A DNA stretch of 64,000 nucleotides from Nonomuraea helvata (GCF_039535785.1 NZ_BAAAXV010000005.1:558001-622000); one strand, 5' to 3'; positions 34,144 through 43,784 are shown, numbered from the stretch's first letter. Notes: generated from the letters alone by a model not told the origin. Made by a program: numbers and translations.

Positions 34144-35523
34144 TCAGGCGCCGGCCAGCGCACGGGCGCAGGCACCGAGCCCGATCTCGCTGGAGGCCTT
34201 GACGAACACCACGTCGCCCGGTTCGAGAAGCGCGGTGGCCAGCTTGATGGCACCGGCCACGTCCTCGACGGTATGGACGGCCACGCCCTGGTTCGATGAC
34301 GCCGCCGCCCACGCCATCGCGAGCGGATCCCCTGCTCCGACGGCGATCAGCACGTCGAAGCGGAGATCGGCGACGAGCCGGCCCATCTCCGCGTGCCGGG
34401 CGCGGGAGGCGTCCGCCTGCTGCCCCATCGCGCCGAGCACGGCGACGGTACGACGGGTGCCGGCCAGGGCCTTGGCAGCCCGCAGCCCGGCCCGCATGGA
34501 TTCGGGGTTGGCGTTGTAGGCGTCGTTGACGACGGTGATGCCGTCAGGTCGTTCGACGATCTCCAGCCGGCCCGCGGAGCGCCGCCGCGCGGCGTTCAGC
34601 CCATCGGCGATCTCGGCGACGCCCAGGCCGAGTGCGGTGGCGACGGCGGCGGCGGCCAGGGCGTTGCTCACCTGGTGCTCGCCTAGGAGGTCGAGCTCCA
34701 CCTGGGCGCGGCCGGAGGGCGTCACCAGCTCGAACGCCGTACGCGCCCGATCGTCCATCCGCACGTCCTCGGCTCGCACCTGCGCCTTCGCCGATCTGCC
34801 GTACAACAGGATCCGGGCCCTGGTGCGGCCGGCCATGCCCAGGACGTACGGGTCGTCGGCGTTGAGCAGGGCGAACCCGTCCGCCGGAAGTGCCTCGACC
34901 AGCTCGCCCTTGGCCTCGGCCACGTCGGCGAGCCTGCCTCCCATGCGCTCCGCGTGTGCGGTGCCGACATTGAGCACCAGCCCGACCTGCGGCGGTGCGA
35001 GGCCGGTGAGGTACGTCAGGTCGCCCTTGCGGCCCGCGCCCATCTCCAGCACCAGGTACCGGGTGGTGGCGTCGGCACGCAGCACGGTGAGCGGCAACCC
35101 GAGCTCGTTGTTGAACGACCTGTCGGTGGCGACCGTCGCCGCGTGCCGTTCGAGCACCTGGGCCAGCAGGTCCTTGGTCGTGGTCTTGCCGACGGAGCCG
35201 GTCAGGCCGATCACGGTCGGGTTGATGTGTTCGAGCAGGTGCCTGGCCAGCAGGCCGATCGCGAGCTGGACGTCCTCGACCACGAGCGCGGGCACGCCGA
35301 CGGGCCTTGAGGCCAGCACGGCGACGGCGCCGCCCGCGATGGCACCGGCCGCGTAGTCGTGACCGTCGACGTTGGCGCCGCCCGTCGCGACGAACAGGCC
35401 GCCGGGCGCCACCTCGCGGGAGTCCACCGCCGAGGGGGCCGTCACCGGCGCCTGCGGGTCGCGCACGTCGTGCAGGCTCGCGCCGACGACCTGCGCGATC
35501 TCGTTCAGCGTCATGGGGATCAT
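34144..35523 (-). CDS. murF: UDP-N-acetylmuramoyl-tripeptide--D-alanyl-D-alanine ligase (MurF)
   Basis: The protein has 459 residues. It has the Mur ligase N-terminal domain, the ATP-binding P-loop GLTGSVGKTTTKD, the central domain motif LVLEMGAGRKGD, and the C-terminal NDAYNANPESMRAGL. It adds a D-Ala-D-Ala-type dipeptide to UDP-MurNAc-tripeptide in the cytoplasm. The start overlaps the Ddl stop by 4 bp. It is separated from any dcw cell-division cluster, so it is probably a second, cassette-borne copy. Confidence 0.93.
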   Translation of the reverse strand: MIPMTLNEIAQVVGASLHDVRDPQAPVTAPSAVDSREVAPGGLFVATGGANVDGHDYAAGAIAGGAVAVLASRPVGVPALVVEDVQLAIGLLARHLLEHINPTVIGLTGSVGKTTTKDLLAQVLERHAATVATDRSFNNELGLPLTVLRADATTRYLVLEMGAGRKGDLTYLTGLAPPQVGLVLNVGTAHAERMGGRLADVAEAKGELVEALPADGFALLNADDPYVLGMAGRTRARILLYGRSAKAQVRAEDVRMDDRARTAFELVTPSGRAQVELDLLGEHQVSNALAAAAVATALGLGVAEIADGLNAARRRSAGRLEIVERPDGITVVNDAYNANPESMRAGLRAAKALAGTRRTVAVLGAMGQQADASRARHAEMGRLVADLRFDVLIAVGAGDPLAMAWAAASSNQGVAVHTVEDVAGAIKLATALLEPGDVVFVKASSEIGLGACARALAGA

Positions 35524-36476
35524 GAGCCGCTCCTGGCGAACGCCAGGTCGATGAGGCGGCGCAGCAGGTCCGGGTACGGGACGCCGCTCGCGCCCCAGGC
35601 CCTGGCGTAGACGGAACGGGAGGTGAAGCCGGGCATGGTGTTGATCTCCAGCACGTACAGGCGTCCCGTGTCCTGCTCATAGAGGAAGTCGACACGGGAC
35701 AGGCCGTAGCCACCGATCGCCCGGAAGGCGCGCAGGGACAGCTCACGCACCTCCTCGGCCACCCGCTCAGGCAGCGCGGCGGGAATGGTGGCGATCTCGG
35801 CCCGGCTGAGATACTTGGCCTCGTAGTCGAGCCAGTCACCGGGCACGATGAGCTCGCCGGGCACCGAAGCATCCGGCGTGTCATAGCCGCCGAGCACGCC
35901 GCAGATGACCTCGCGTGCGGTCACACCCTGCTCGACGACCACCACCCGGTCGTAGGTCAGCGCCAGCTCCACGCCCGCGCGCAGCTCCTCCATGGAGGTG
36001 ACCCGTGAGATGCCGATGGAGGAGCCCATGCCGGCCGGTTTGACGTACATCGGCCAGTCGAGCGACTTCACCAGACCCCAGGGGTCGGTGGTGGTGCGCC
36101 ATTCGTGCTCGGTGAACCACACATGCGGGGTGACCGGAATGTCCTCCGCCAGGAACGTGCGCCGCATCGCGACCTTGTCCATCGCCACGGCAGAGGCCAG
36201 CACGCCGCAGCCCACGTACGGGATGCCCAGCGTCTCCAGGTGACCCTGGACGACGCCGTCCTCGCCGAACGGCCCGTGCAGCACGGGGAAGACCACGTCC
36301 ACTTGATCGCGTCGTAACTCCACCGGCCACCTGCCCTGCCGGTCGATGATCACGGCGACGGGCTCGTACAGGTCCCTCGGCAGAGCATCGAGCACAGCCT
36401 GCGCCGACTGCAGCGACACCTCATGCTCGGCGGACGGCCCACCCGCCAGCACAGCCACGCGCACGCGTTCAGTCAC
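35520..36476 (-). CDS. ddl: D-alanine--D-alanine ligase (Ddl)
   Basis: GTG 36476 is chosen, with AGGAAGG ~10 nt upstream; TTG 36482 is also in frame. The 318 residues form an ATP-grasp ligase: AVLAGGPSAEHEVSLQSA, VFPVLHGPFGEDGVVQG, PAGMGSSIGISRV and LEINTMPGFTSRS. The omega loop reads DYEAKYLS. This Lys-Tyr pair marks D-Ala-D-Ala rather than VanA-type D-Ala-D-Lac ligases. It is a little short for an actinobacterial Ddl. With murF and the racemase it forms a three-gene cell-wall precursor cassette. Confidence 0.93.
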   Translation of the reverse strand: MTERVRVAVLAGGPSAEHEVSLQSAQAVLDALPRDLYEPVAVIIDRQGRWPVELRRDQVDVVFPVLHGPFGEDGVVQGHLETLGIPYVGCGVLASAVAMDKVAMRRTFLAEDIPVTPHVWFTEHEWRTTTDPWGLVKSLDWPMYVKPAGMGSSIGISRVTSMEELRAGVELALTYDRVVVVEQGVTAREVICGVLGGYDTPDASVPGELIVPGDWLDYEAKYLSRAEIATIPAALPERVAEEVRELSLRAFRAIGGYGLSRVDFLYEQDTGRLYVLEINTMPGFTSRSVYARAWGASGVPYPDLLRRLIDLAFARSGS

Positions 36477-36808
36477 GATCAATCAGCCTTCCTCAGTGGC
36501 ACGGAGACAGCCGGACCCACCACTGGGGGAACGGGCGCCGGTCAGACCCCATCCACTGTCGGCCGACCGTATCCCCGCCTCGTCAGCGCCGTGTCATGGT
36601 TGTGTCACGGCCGCTGATTGAGGCTTTTGCCGGATCCGCCATCATCCGCGACCGGAGAGTGTCGTGGGACATGGGCCTTTGAAGCAGATTCCTTGGTCAA
36701 GTCATGGATGAACGGCCGCCTGTTACGGAATCCTTGAGCAGGCGAGAACGCCGCAGCCCACCATCCGGCTGCTCCCCCGAAGCGACCCACAAGTGCGATG
36801 GCGGATCC
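36477..36808. other. intergenic region between divergent genes
   Basis: It should hold the promoter of the ddl-murF-racemase cassette (reverse) and of the regulator-like gene (forward). The forward frame is open from ATG 36704, but its first 35 codons are not protein-like. No repeat or operator is evident. Confidence 0.35.
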
Positions 36809-37396
36809 GTGGAACAGCTGGAATACCGAAGGCTCATCAAGGTGCTGGAGCAAGTCGCCGGGGCTCGGCAAGGGGAGCTCTATCCGGTGCTGGCCGAGGC
36901 TGTGGCCGTCCATCTCGGGTGGATCGACGCGTTCGTGGCCGAGAACCCCGCGTACCTGGCGCTGGACAGCGATGGCGAGGAGCAGTACCGCACCATGTTC
37001 CGGCCGGACTTCGTGGAGGAATACGTCGAGCGCTGGCGCCTGAACAATCCGTTCGCCTCCCACAACGGGATCGCCTGCCTGACCCGCCGCGGTGTGGCGA
37101 CCCTGGGACAGCTCCGCCTGCGGGCGACCGAGCCGGAGCGGGACTTCGCCGACACGTTCCTGCGCCGCAACGGCATCGACGACATGCTGAAGATCGTCGT
37201 CAGGTCCCCGGCCACGGGCGCGGTCAGCACGCTGGGGGTGCCGTTCGACGGTGACCGACGCGCCATCGAGCCGAGCGACCTGCTGATGGCGGCCACGCTG
37301 GGCCCGTTGCTGAGCCCGTACTTCGCCGCGAACTTCGCGCCGGCCCCCGTACGGGTAGGAACGCCGTCGTCCGATGAGCCGACCGGCTCCTCTTGA
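36809..37396 (+). CDS. sensory-domain-like protein without DNA-binding domain
   Basis: GTG 36809 gives 195 residues; ATG 36704 would add 35 doubtful residues, and neither has a strong RBS. The sequence (YVERWRLNNPFASHNGIACL, ERDFADTFLRRNGIDDMLKI, then VSTLGVPFDGDRRAIEPSDL) resembles the PAS/GAF-like N-terminal half of actinobacterial LuxR-family regulators. The C-terminal helix-turn-helix is absent. It may be a truncated regulator or a stand-alone sensor. Confidence 0.6.
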   Translation: MEQLEYRRLIKVLEQVAGARQGELYPVLAEAVAVHLGWIDAFVAENPAYLALDSDGEEQYRTMFRPDFVEEYVERWRLNNPFASHNGIACLTRRGVATLGQLRLRATEPERDFADTFLRRNGIDDMLKIVVRSPATGAVSTLGVPFDGDRRAIEPSDLLMAATLGPLLSPYFAANFAPAPVRVGTPSSDEPTGSS

Positions 37397-37531
37397 CCAA
37401 TGCTTTTGACCAACGTATGTACATTCCTATGCACTTACTTTAGTCAAGCAGGTCCCACTGCCCTCAATGAGCACATACGAGTCGCCGGCAGGCGGACTGA
37501 CCAAGCGTGAATAGTGGAGTGAAGGTCCCCG

Positions 37532-40500
37532 ATGTCTCACTCACCGGTTCCCCCCAGCGTGTTCACCTCCACCTCCGGATCGATGTCACGCCCGTCCCGC
37601 CGGGCCGTCCTGGCGGGCGGCGGTGCCGCCCTCGCCGCGGTGCTCGCCCCGGCCTCACCGGCGCGGGCCGGCGTCGCGGGGATCGCCGGTAAGACATCCG
37701 TCGCCTCCGGCACCGACTTCTCCGTCGCGCCCTCGCCCGACGGCCGCCTGCTCGCCCTCGACCTGCTCGGCGTCCTGTGGGTCTGCTCCGCCTCCGGGGG
37801 CACCGCCCGCAGGCTCACCAGCGATCTGTACGACATCGCCCAGCCCGACTGGTCCCCGGACGGATCCACCATCGTGTTCCAGTCGTACCGCGACGGTGTG
37901 TTCAACCTGTGGACCATCCGGCCCGACGGGTCCGCGATCACGCAGTTGACCACCGGCCCGTTCGATCATCGAGAGCCCCGCTACAGCCCGGACGGGCGCG
38001 CCATCGCCTACTCCTCCGATGCGGGGGGCAGCTACGGGATCCACCTGCTCGACGTCGCCACCGGAGCGAGCCGCGCCCTGACCGACACCTCCGCCGAGGA
38101 GTACGAGCCGGCCTGGTCACCCGACGGGAGCAAGATCGCGTTCGTCGTCGCCGACACCAGGATCGACGTCATCGAGGTCGCCACCGGCACGCGCAGCACC
38201 GCGGTCACGGTGCCCGCCGGTCAGGTCATTCACCAGCCGTCCTGGCTGCCGAACGGCACCGACCTCGCCTACCACCTCTTCCACTCGGGCGCCAATGATC
38301 TGGCCGGCACCGCGGGCACCCTCGTCACCGGCGAGGCGGTCTTCCCGTTCCGTGCCCGGTTCACCCCGGACGGGCGCTACTACTACACCTCCGCGGGCAC
38401 CATCAAGGTCCGCCGCCTCAACTCCGCGTCCGTCGGCACGATCGGCTTCACCGCCGCGCTGACGACGACGACTCCGAAGTACAAGAAGAAGGTCCGCGTG
38501 TTCGACGAGCCCGGGTCATTCCCCGTCGTCGGAATCGGCAGCCCGGCCGTGTCCCCGGACGGGTCCACCATCGCCTTCCGCGCGCTCAACGACATCTATC
38601 TGATGCGCATCGGCGGCACGCCGGAACCGCTCTTACGCGACCGCTGGTGGAAGGCCGACCCGGATTTCTCCCCGGACGGGCGGCAACTGGCATTCGTCAC
38701 CGACCGCACCGGCACCCTCAACATCTGGGTCCGCGACCTGAGCACGGGCGCCGACCGGCAGGTGACCCAGCTGACCGACTCCGCCGCCCTGTCGGTCCGG
38801 TGGTCACCCGACGGCAGGGAGATCGCCTACCTGGACCAGGACGGCGCCCTGTGGGTGGTGGACGTCTCCACCGGCGACATCCAGAAGATCTTCGACGCCA
38901 CCTTCGAACCAGGCCGCCCGACCTGGTCACCCGACGGCAGGACCCTCGCGCTGGCCGCGGTGGTGCCGTACTCACGACGCTACCGTGAGGGACTGTCCAA
39001 AATCCTGCTCGTCGACCGGGCCACGGGCGCCGGCACGTACATCGACCCCGCGCCGCACCGATCCTTGCAGACCCGTGGTGACGACGGCCCTGTCTGGTCA
39101 CCTGACGGCACCATGCTCGCCTTCGCCATGGAATCGCTCGTGTGGGTCCTGCCCGTCGACAAGACCGGACGCCCCACCGGCAGTGCCCGCCAGGTCACCC
39201 AGGAGGTCTCCGACGCCCCTGTCTGGGCAGGCGGCTCGGCCGCCCTCCTCTACCTGAACGGCGGACGTCTCAAGAGCGTGCGCCTCGACGGCAAGCCCGC
39301 CCGGTCCATCCCGATGCGGCTGACCTGGCGCAACGACACCGGCCCCGATGAGGTCGTCATTCACGCCGGCCGCATGTGGGACGGCGTCTCCGGCAGCGTC
39401 GTCCGCGACGTCGACATCGTCGTACGAGGCCAGCGCATCGCCGCGATCGAGCCGCACCGGGACGGAAGGCCCGGCACCCGGATCGACGCCCGCGACAAAT
39501 TCGTCATGCCCGGACTGATCGACATCCACCATCACCGTGAGATGCAGGGCTACGCCTACGGATCGCGACAGGGTCCGCTGTGGCTCGCCCTGGGCGTCAC
39601 CACGACGCGCTCGCCCGGCTCACCTGCGTACCACATGGTCGAGGAGCGCGAGTCGGTGCAGTCGGGCGCCCGGCTCGCACCGCGCTACCTGGGCACCGGC
39701 GAGGCCATCGACGGGGCGCGCATCTACTACAACTTCATGCGCCCGACGTACTCCCACGACCAACTGCGGCTCGAACTGCAGCGTGCCGCCGCCCTCGACT
39801 ACGACATGATGAAGTGCTACGTGCGGCTGCCGGTCGTCTGGCACCGGGAGGTCATCGACTGGGCCCACCGCCAGGGCAAACCGGTCAGCTCGCATTACCA
39901 CTATCCGGCGATCGCCATGGGCGGCGACCAGACCGAGCACGTCGGCGCCACCAACCGGTTCGGCTACTCACGGACCGTCACGAACGTCGGCTCCGCCTAC
40001 TCGGACGTCATCTCCATGTTCAACGCCTCGAAGATGGCCAGAACCCCCACGCTGTTCAACTCCTCGACCCTCTACAGGGACGACACCTCGCTGGTCACCG
40101 ACGAACGAGTCCGCCGGCTCTACCCGAACTGGCGGATGGCGCAGCTCCAGGCGACGGTCACCACGGCGCAGACCGCCGACCCGGCGGCGGTCCAGGTGGT
40201 CCGGACGAACCTCGCCAACCAGGTCGCGCAGCTCACCGCGATGATCCGCGGCGGCGGCGTGGTCACCGCCGGCACCGACGCACCGATCGATCACCTCGGG
40301 ATCAGCCTGCACATGAACCTGCGCGCCATGGTCAAGTACGGCCTGACCCCGCGGGAAACACTCACCGCCGCCACCAGCACGTCCGGGACCTACCTCGGCC
40401 TCCCGCTGGGCAGGATCGCCAAGGGCATGTACGCCGACCTGGCCATCATCGACGGCGACCCGCTGTCCCGCATCGAGGACGCCGCCAACGTCACCGCCGT

Positions 40501-40708
40501 CGTCGTCGGCGGGAGGCACCACACCGTCGAGCAACTCCTCGCGCCCTACCCGTCCTCCTCCACCACCGACCAGGCGACACCCGCGGCCTCCGCGCCTTCA
40601 GGCAAGGTCAAGGACCGCGTCCCCGTCCACCCGAGCACAGCCGGCCACTGGTGGAACGACCCGGCCCAGCTCGAGGGAGCAAGAACCGCCTGCTGCCACG
40701 ACCACTGA
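37532..40708 (+). CDS. Tat-exported TolB-type beta-propeller fused to an amidohydrolase
   Basis: The protein has 1,058 residues. A Tat signal (MSRPSRRAVLAGGGAALAAV) precedes about ten WD40/TolB-like blades with repeated WSPDG motifs (~50-590). A metal-dependent amidohydrolase follows (~600-1010): metal site HHH in MPGLIDIHHHREMQG, then HYHYPAIAMGG, TAGTDAPIDHLG for the last metal Asp, and GRIAKGMYADLAIIDGDPL. Such fusions are secreted hydrolases of unknown substrate, often annotated as imidazolonepropionase-like. The final residues (RTACCHDH) lie in a 44-bp sequence repeated at 46907. Confidence 0.9.
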   Translation: MSHSPVPPSVFTSTSGSMSRPSRRAVLAGGGAALAAVLAPASPARAGVAGIAGKTSVASGTDFSVAPSPDGRLLALDLLGVLWVCSASGGTARRLTSDLYDIAQPDWSPDGSTIVFQSYRDGVFNLWTIRPDGSAITQLTTGPFDHREPRYSPDGRAIAYSSDAGGSYGIHLLDVATGASRALTDTSAEEYEPAWSPDGSKIAFVVADTRIDVIEVATGTRSTAVTVPAGQVIHQPSWLPNGTDLAYHLFHSGANDLAGTAGTLVTGEAVFPFRARFTPDGRYYYTSAGTIKVRRLNSASVGTIGFTAALTTTTPKYKKKVRVFDEPGSFPVVGIGSPAVSPDGSTIAFRALNDIYLMRIGGTPEPLLRDRWWKADPDFSPDGRQLAFVTDRTGTLNIWVRDLSTGADRQVTQLTDSAALSVRWSPDGREIAYLDQDGALWVVDVSTGDIQKIFDATFEPGRPTWSPDGRTLALAAVVPYSRRYREGLSKILLVDRATGAGTYIDPAPHRSLQTRGDDGPVWSPDGTMLAFAMESLVWVLPVDKTGRPTGSARQVTQEVSDAPVWAGGSAALLYLNGGRLKSVRLDGKPARSIPMRLTWRNDTGPDEVVIHAGRMWDGVSGSVVRDVDIVVRGQRIAAIEPHRDGRPGTRIDARDKFVMPGLIDIHHHREMQGYAYGSRQGPLWLALGVTTTRSPGSPAYHMVEERESVQSGARLAPRYLGTGEAIDGARIYYNFMRPTYSHDQLRLELQRAAALDYDMMKCYVRLPVVWHREVIDWAHRQGKPVSSHYHYPAIAMGGDQTEHVGATNRFGYSRTVTNVGSAYSDVISMFNASKMARTPTLFNSSTLYRDDTSLVTDERVRRLYPNWRMAQLQATVTTAQTADPAAVQVVRTNLANQVAQLTAMIRGGGVVTAGTDAPIDHLGISLHMNLRAMVKYGLTPRETLTAATSTSGTYLGLPLGRIAKGMYADLAIIDGDPLSRIEDAANVTAVVVGGRHHTVEQLLAPYPSSSTTDQATPAASAPSGKVKDRVPVHPSTAGHWWNDPAQLEGARTACCHDH

Positions 40709-40713
40709 GCGCG
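40670..40713 (+). repeat. imperfect 44-bp direct repeat, copy A
   Basis: This copy matches 46907-46950 at 40 of 44 positions, including the exact 16-mer gcctgctgccacgacc. It spans the last codons and stop of the amidohydrolase gene. The two copies flank the exporter/lanthipeptide locus. Confidence 0.75.
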
Positions 40714-40754
40714 CGCGAGAGATCCGCGCCCGCCGATGATGCCATCCCCCAGGC

Positions 40755-41618
40755 TCAAGGGCCGTGCAGGTCTTCTCCTGGCGTGCGCGATCTCCGATCG
40801 GCGCGGGACAGGACCTGCTCCAGTTGTGCCGGGTCGGCCGCGCCGCCGGCCGCCAGGACGGTGCCGGCGCGGTCGGTCACCACCACGTACGGCGGCCACG
40901 GGATGTCATTGCGGTCGAAGACCTCCGGGTCCACGACCACAGGCAACCCGCCGCCACTGTATCCCTCCACCGCGCTGACCAGCACGACCTCCAGGCGAGC
41001 GGCTGTCGCGGCGAACTCCGGCAGCATCGTCCTGCACAGCCCGCACGCCGGCGAGACCAGCGCGTACATCATCCGGTCCCCGGCCGGCTCGGGCGCGCCG
41101 GTGAGAGCGAAGCGCGTGCCGGAGCGCGGCCCGTACCCGGCCTTCTCCCCACGTAGCAGCCGCCCGGGCAGCAAGGCCAGCCCGAGCAGGACCGCCGCCA
41201 CCGGAAGCTGCAGGGGTGCGAACGCGACCGGCCCGGCCAGGGCCGCCGTCACCGCGAGGACCAGCAGCAGGCCGGTACGCAGCAGCGTGCCGGCCCCGAC
41301 GGGGTCATGGCCGCCGAAGCATCCGCAGTCCACGGCCATCCGGCGCCGCATCACGGAGGCCATGGCCGCCAGGAACGTGCTGAACAGGACCCCCGCCACC
41401 ACGGCACCCCACCGCCGGCCGCCCGGCGCGAGCAGCAGCCCGGCGGCGACCAGCTCGGCCACGAGCAGGCCCACCGCGGCCGGCCCGGCCAGGCGGGCCG
41501 GGAGCACCTGGTAACCGGCCACCGACCGGGCGAAGCCGCGCGCGTCCCGCAGCTTGCCCAGCACCGCGACCAGCAGCACCGCGGTCACGGCGAGGTACGC
41601 CGACTCGGCGACGATCAC
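40755..41618 (-). CDS. MauE-type membrane protein fused to a thioredoxin-like domain
   Basis: GTG 41618 overlaps the ABC gene's stop by 4 bp. Of 287 residues, ~1-150 form a MauE/DoxX-like four-helix domain with the family motif DCGCFGGHDPVGAGT. From ~180 a thioredoxin-like domain carries CGLC (Cys192, Cys195) in YALVSPACGLCRTMLPEF. MauE-type proteins support disulfide formation outside the membrane. Coupling to an exporter next to a five-cysteine peptide suggests oxidative folding or redox control of the exported peptide, which is inference. Confidence 0.82.
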   Translation of the reverse strand: MIVAESAYLAVTAVLLVAVLGKLRDARGFARSVAGYQVLPARLAGPAAVGLLVAELVAAGLLLAPGGRRWGAVVAGVLFSTFLAAMASVMRRRMAVDCGCFGGHDPVGAGTLLRTGLLLVLAVTAALAGPVAFAPLQLPVAAVLLGLALLPGRLLRGEKAGYGPRSGTRFALTGAPEPAGDRMMYALVSPACGLCRTMLPEFAATAARLEVVLVSAVEGYSGGGLPVVVDPEVFDRNDIPWPPYVVVTDRAGTVLAAGGAADPAQLEQVLSRADRRSRTPGEDLHGP

Positions 41619-43552
41619 GGCACCCTCTGGTGGTAGGCCGAGGCCTGCAGCTCGTAGAGGCCGGCGTACAGGCCGTCGCGTTCCATCAGTTCGGCGTGCG
41701 TGCCCTGCTCGGCGATCGTGCCGCCGTCGAGCACGTAGATGCGGTCGGCGTAGCGGACGCTGGCCAGCCGGTGGGTGATGAGCACGATGGCGCGGTCGTC
41801 GGCGTGGCCGCGGATCCGCTCGAACAGGGAGTGCTCGGCACGGGCGTCCAGGGCCGAGGTCGGCTCGTCGAAGATGACCAGCGCGGCGTCGCGGTAGAAG
41901 CCGCGTGCCACGGCGATGCGCTGCCACTGACCGCCCGACAGGTCGTGGCCGCCGCGGAAGCGGCGGTCGAGCAGCGCGTCGTAGCCGTCGGGCAGCCGCG
42001 CCACCACCTCGTCGGCGCCCGCCGCGGCGGAGGCGGCGGCGAGCCGGTGCTCCTCCAGGGGCCGTCCCATGACGATGTTCTCGCGGACGGTGAGCGGCCA
42101 GCGAGTGTGATCTTGGGCGATCACGGAGACCCGCCGCCGCAACGCGTCACCGTCGAACGCGTCGAGGTCCACGCCGTCCCAGCGGATCGTGCCCTCCTGC
42201 GGCTGATACAGGCCGGCCAGCAGCTTGGCCAGGGTCGTCTTGCCCGAGCCGTTCTCGCCGACCAGGGCGATGACCTCACCCCGGCCGACCGTCACGCTGA
42301 CGCCCGACAGTGCGGGCCGGTCGGCGTCGGGGTAGGTGAACGTGACGTTCTCGGCCGTCAGCAGACGGAACGGCGCCGACTCGACGGGGGGTGCGGACGC
42401 GGCGGGTGGCGAGGGGAGGCGTTCCCGGGCCAGCTCGCAGAAGGCCAGGTAGTCACCGAAGTAGAGGCCTGCCTCGTAGAGCCGGTTCATGGTCTGGATC
42501 AGGGCGGTGAGCGACATCTGCCCGGTCCTGATCGCCAGCACGGCCGCGCCGGCCACCGACAGCGGGATGACGCCGACGGCCAGCAGCACGCCGAGCGCCA
42601 CGTACACGCCGGTCGTGGCCACGCCGGTCAGCAGGTCGCCGGCCGCCTTGGTCGCGGCCCGCCGCCGCGCCACGTTGAGCTGGACGTCCTGCTCAAGGTC
42701 GGCCACCTTGGCATACTGGCCGAGCAGGAAGTCCCGGAGCGTGAACGCCCGCACCTCGGCGGCGGGCTGCCGCTCGGCCATCAGGTCCGACAGCATGAAC
42801 TTGCGCCGCCGCGCGGTGGAAAGTCGGTAGAACGCCTGGTAGCCCAGCCGCGCCATGCGCACCGCGGCCCATCCCGCCGGCACGGAGGCGACCAGCAGCA
42901 ACGGCATGAGGGTCGGGTGCAGCAGGCCGAGCGCCACGACCGAGGCCAGCACACCCACCGCGCCGGTGACCACGGCGATCGTCGTCTCCACCACGTTGGC
43001 GGTGTCGGGCACGCCGCTGTCGCGGGCCCGCCGCATCGCATTGTGGAAGTCGTGGTCGTCGAACGCGGCCAGGTCCACCCGGGTGGTCAGCTCGAACAGG
43101 CGGGCCTCGGCCAGCCGTTCGACCAGCGGTTTGAGCCGAGCCTGCGCCCATCCGGCACCGGCCAGCAGCGCACCGCGCAACCCTGTGGCTGCGGCCACGA
43201 GCAGCAGCGAGGGAAGCGCGGCCCATACCCGATCGGGTGTGGGCCCGGCGGCGAACAGTGAGGCCAGCACGTCGGAGGTGGCCACCAGGCTGAAGACGGT
43301 GAAGATCCCGGCCGCGAGGTTGCCCGCCAGGGCCACGGCCGTGTCGCGAGGACTGGCCTGCCCCGCCATCCGCAGCGCGGCGGCCACCAGAGACGGCAGC
43401 CTGCGGGCGATCGTGCCGAGTGTGGCGGTCAGCAGGTGCTCGTCGTGGCTCTCCCAGTACTGGGCCGCGAGCCCTGACCGGTCGTCCGGGACACTCGTCG
43501 TGCGTCGGCGTCGCCAGAGCCTCACGTGAGGGCGCCGTTGCGAGACCGGCAC
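41615..43552 (-). CDS. ABC exporter (fused membrane and ATPase domains), candidate lanthipeptide/peptide exporter
   Basis: GTG 43552 follows GGGGGG; other in-frame starts (43576 or further inside) are possible. About 645 residues comprise an N-terminal six-helix exporter domain and a C-terminal ATPase with Walker A GENGSGKTT, signature LSGGQWQRIAVARG, Walker B ALVIFDEPTSAL and an H-loop in LITHRLAS. There is no C39 peptidase domain, so leader removal needs another protease. It is transcribed away from the lanthipeptide precursor across a shared 265-bp region and is coupled to the MauE-thioredoxin gene. Confidence 0.9.
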   Translation of the reverse strand: MPVSQRRPHVRLWRRRRTTSVPDDRSGLAAQYWESHDEHLLTATLGTIARRLPSLVAAALRMAGQASPRDTAVALAGNLAAGIFTVFSLVATSDVLASLFAAGPTPDRVWAALPSLLLVAAATGLRGALLAGAGWAQARLKPLVERLAEARLFELTTRVDLAAFDDHDFHNAMRRARDSGVPDTANVVETTIAVVTGAVGVLASVVALGLLHPTLMPLLLVASVPAGWAAVRMARLGYQAFYRLSTARRRKFMLSDLMAERQPAAEVRAFTLRDFLLGQYAKVADLEQDVQLNVARRRAATKAAGDLLTGVATTGVYVALGVLLAVGVIPLSVAGAAVLAIRTGQMSLTALIQTMNRLYEAGLYFGDYLAFCELARERLPSPPAASAPPVESAPFRLLTAENVTFTYPDADRPALSGVSVTVGRGEVIALVGENGSGKTTLAKLLAGLYQPQEGTIRWDGVDLDAFDGDALRRRVSVIAQDHTRWPLTVRENIVMGRPLEEHRLAAASAAAGADEVVARLPDGYDALLDRRFRGGHDLSGGQWQRIAVARGFYRDAALVIFDEPTSALDARAEHSLFERIRGHADDRAIVLITHRLASVRYADRIYVLDGGTIAEQGTHAELMERDGLYAGLYELQASAYHQRVP

Positions 43553-43647
43553 GCCGGAAGTCCCCCCATCATGCACGCCAATCTAGAAGATCGAACTCTC
43601 AGTGTAAAGGTGCATGTAAACACATTTTTGGTCCTTATGGCCACCTC

Positions 43648-43677
43648 TGGACAGACTTCCGGATATATGCACATAAT
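43648..43677 (+). promoter_or_regulatory. candidate promoter of the lanthipeptide operon
   Basis: TGGACA (43648-43653) and CATAAT (43672-43677) are spaced by 18 bp in an unusually A+T-rich stretch between the divergent exporter and precursor genes. It would give a leader of roughly 130 nt ahead of the precursor. Confidence 0.45.
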
Positions 43678-43784
43678 GCGTCCGTTTGCTCGCGACGAGG
43701 GAACGTACCCAACGATTCCTGGTCGTGGGCAGGGCCCGGGAAAGGTGCCTACCGGCGCCATCCCGAGGCTCGGATCCCCACGTC

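Noticed and set aside
35520..36476. VanA-type D-Ala-D-Lac ligase and glycopeptide resistance operon
   Set aside because: The omega loop has the EAKY signature of D-Ala-D-Ala ligases, and no vanH, vanX or VanRS-type genes are adjacent.
39580..41514. 644-codon forward frame overlapping the amidohydrolase and MauE genes
   Set aside because: Out-of-frame Arg/Pro/His-rich shadow without domain features.
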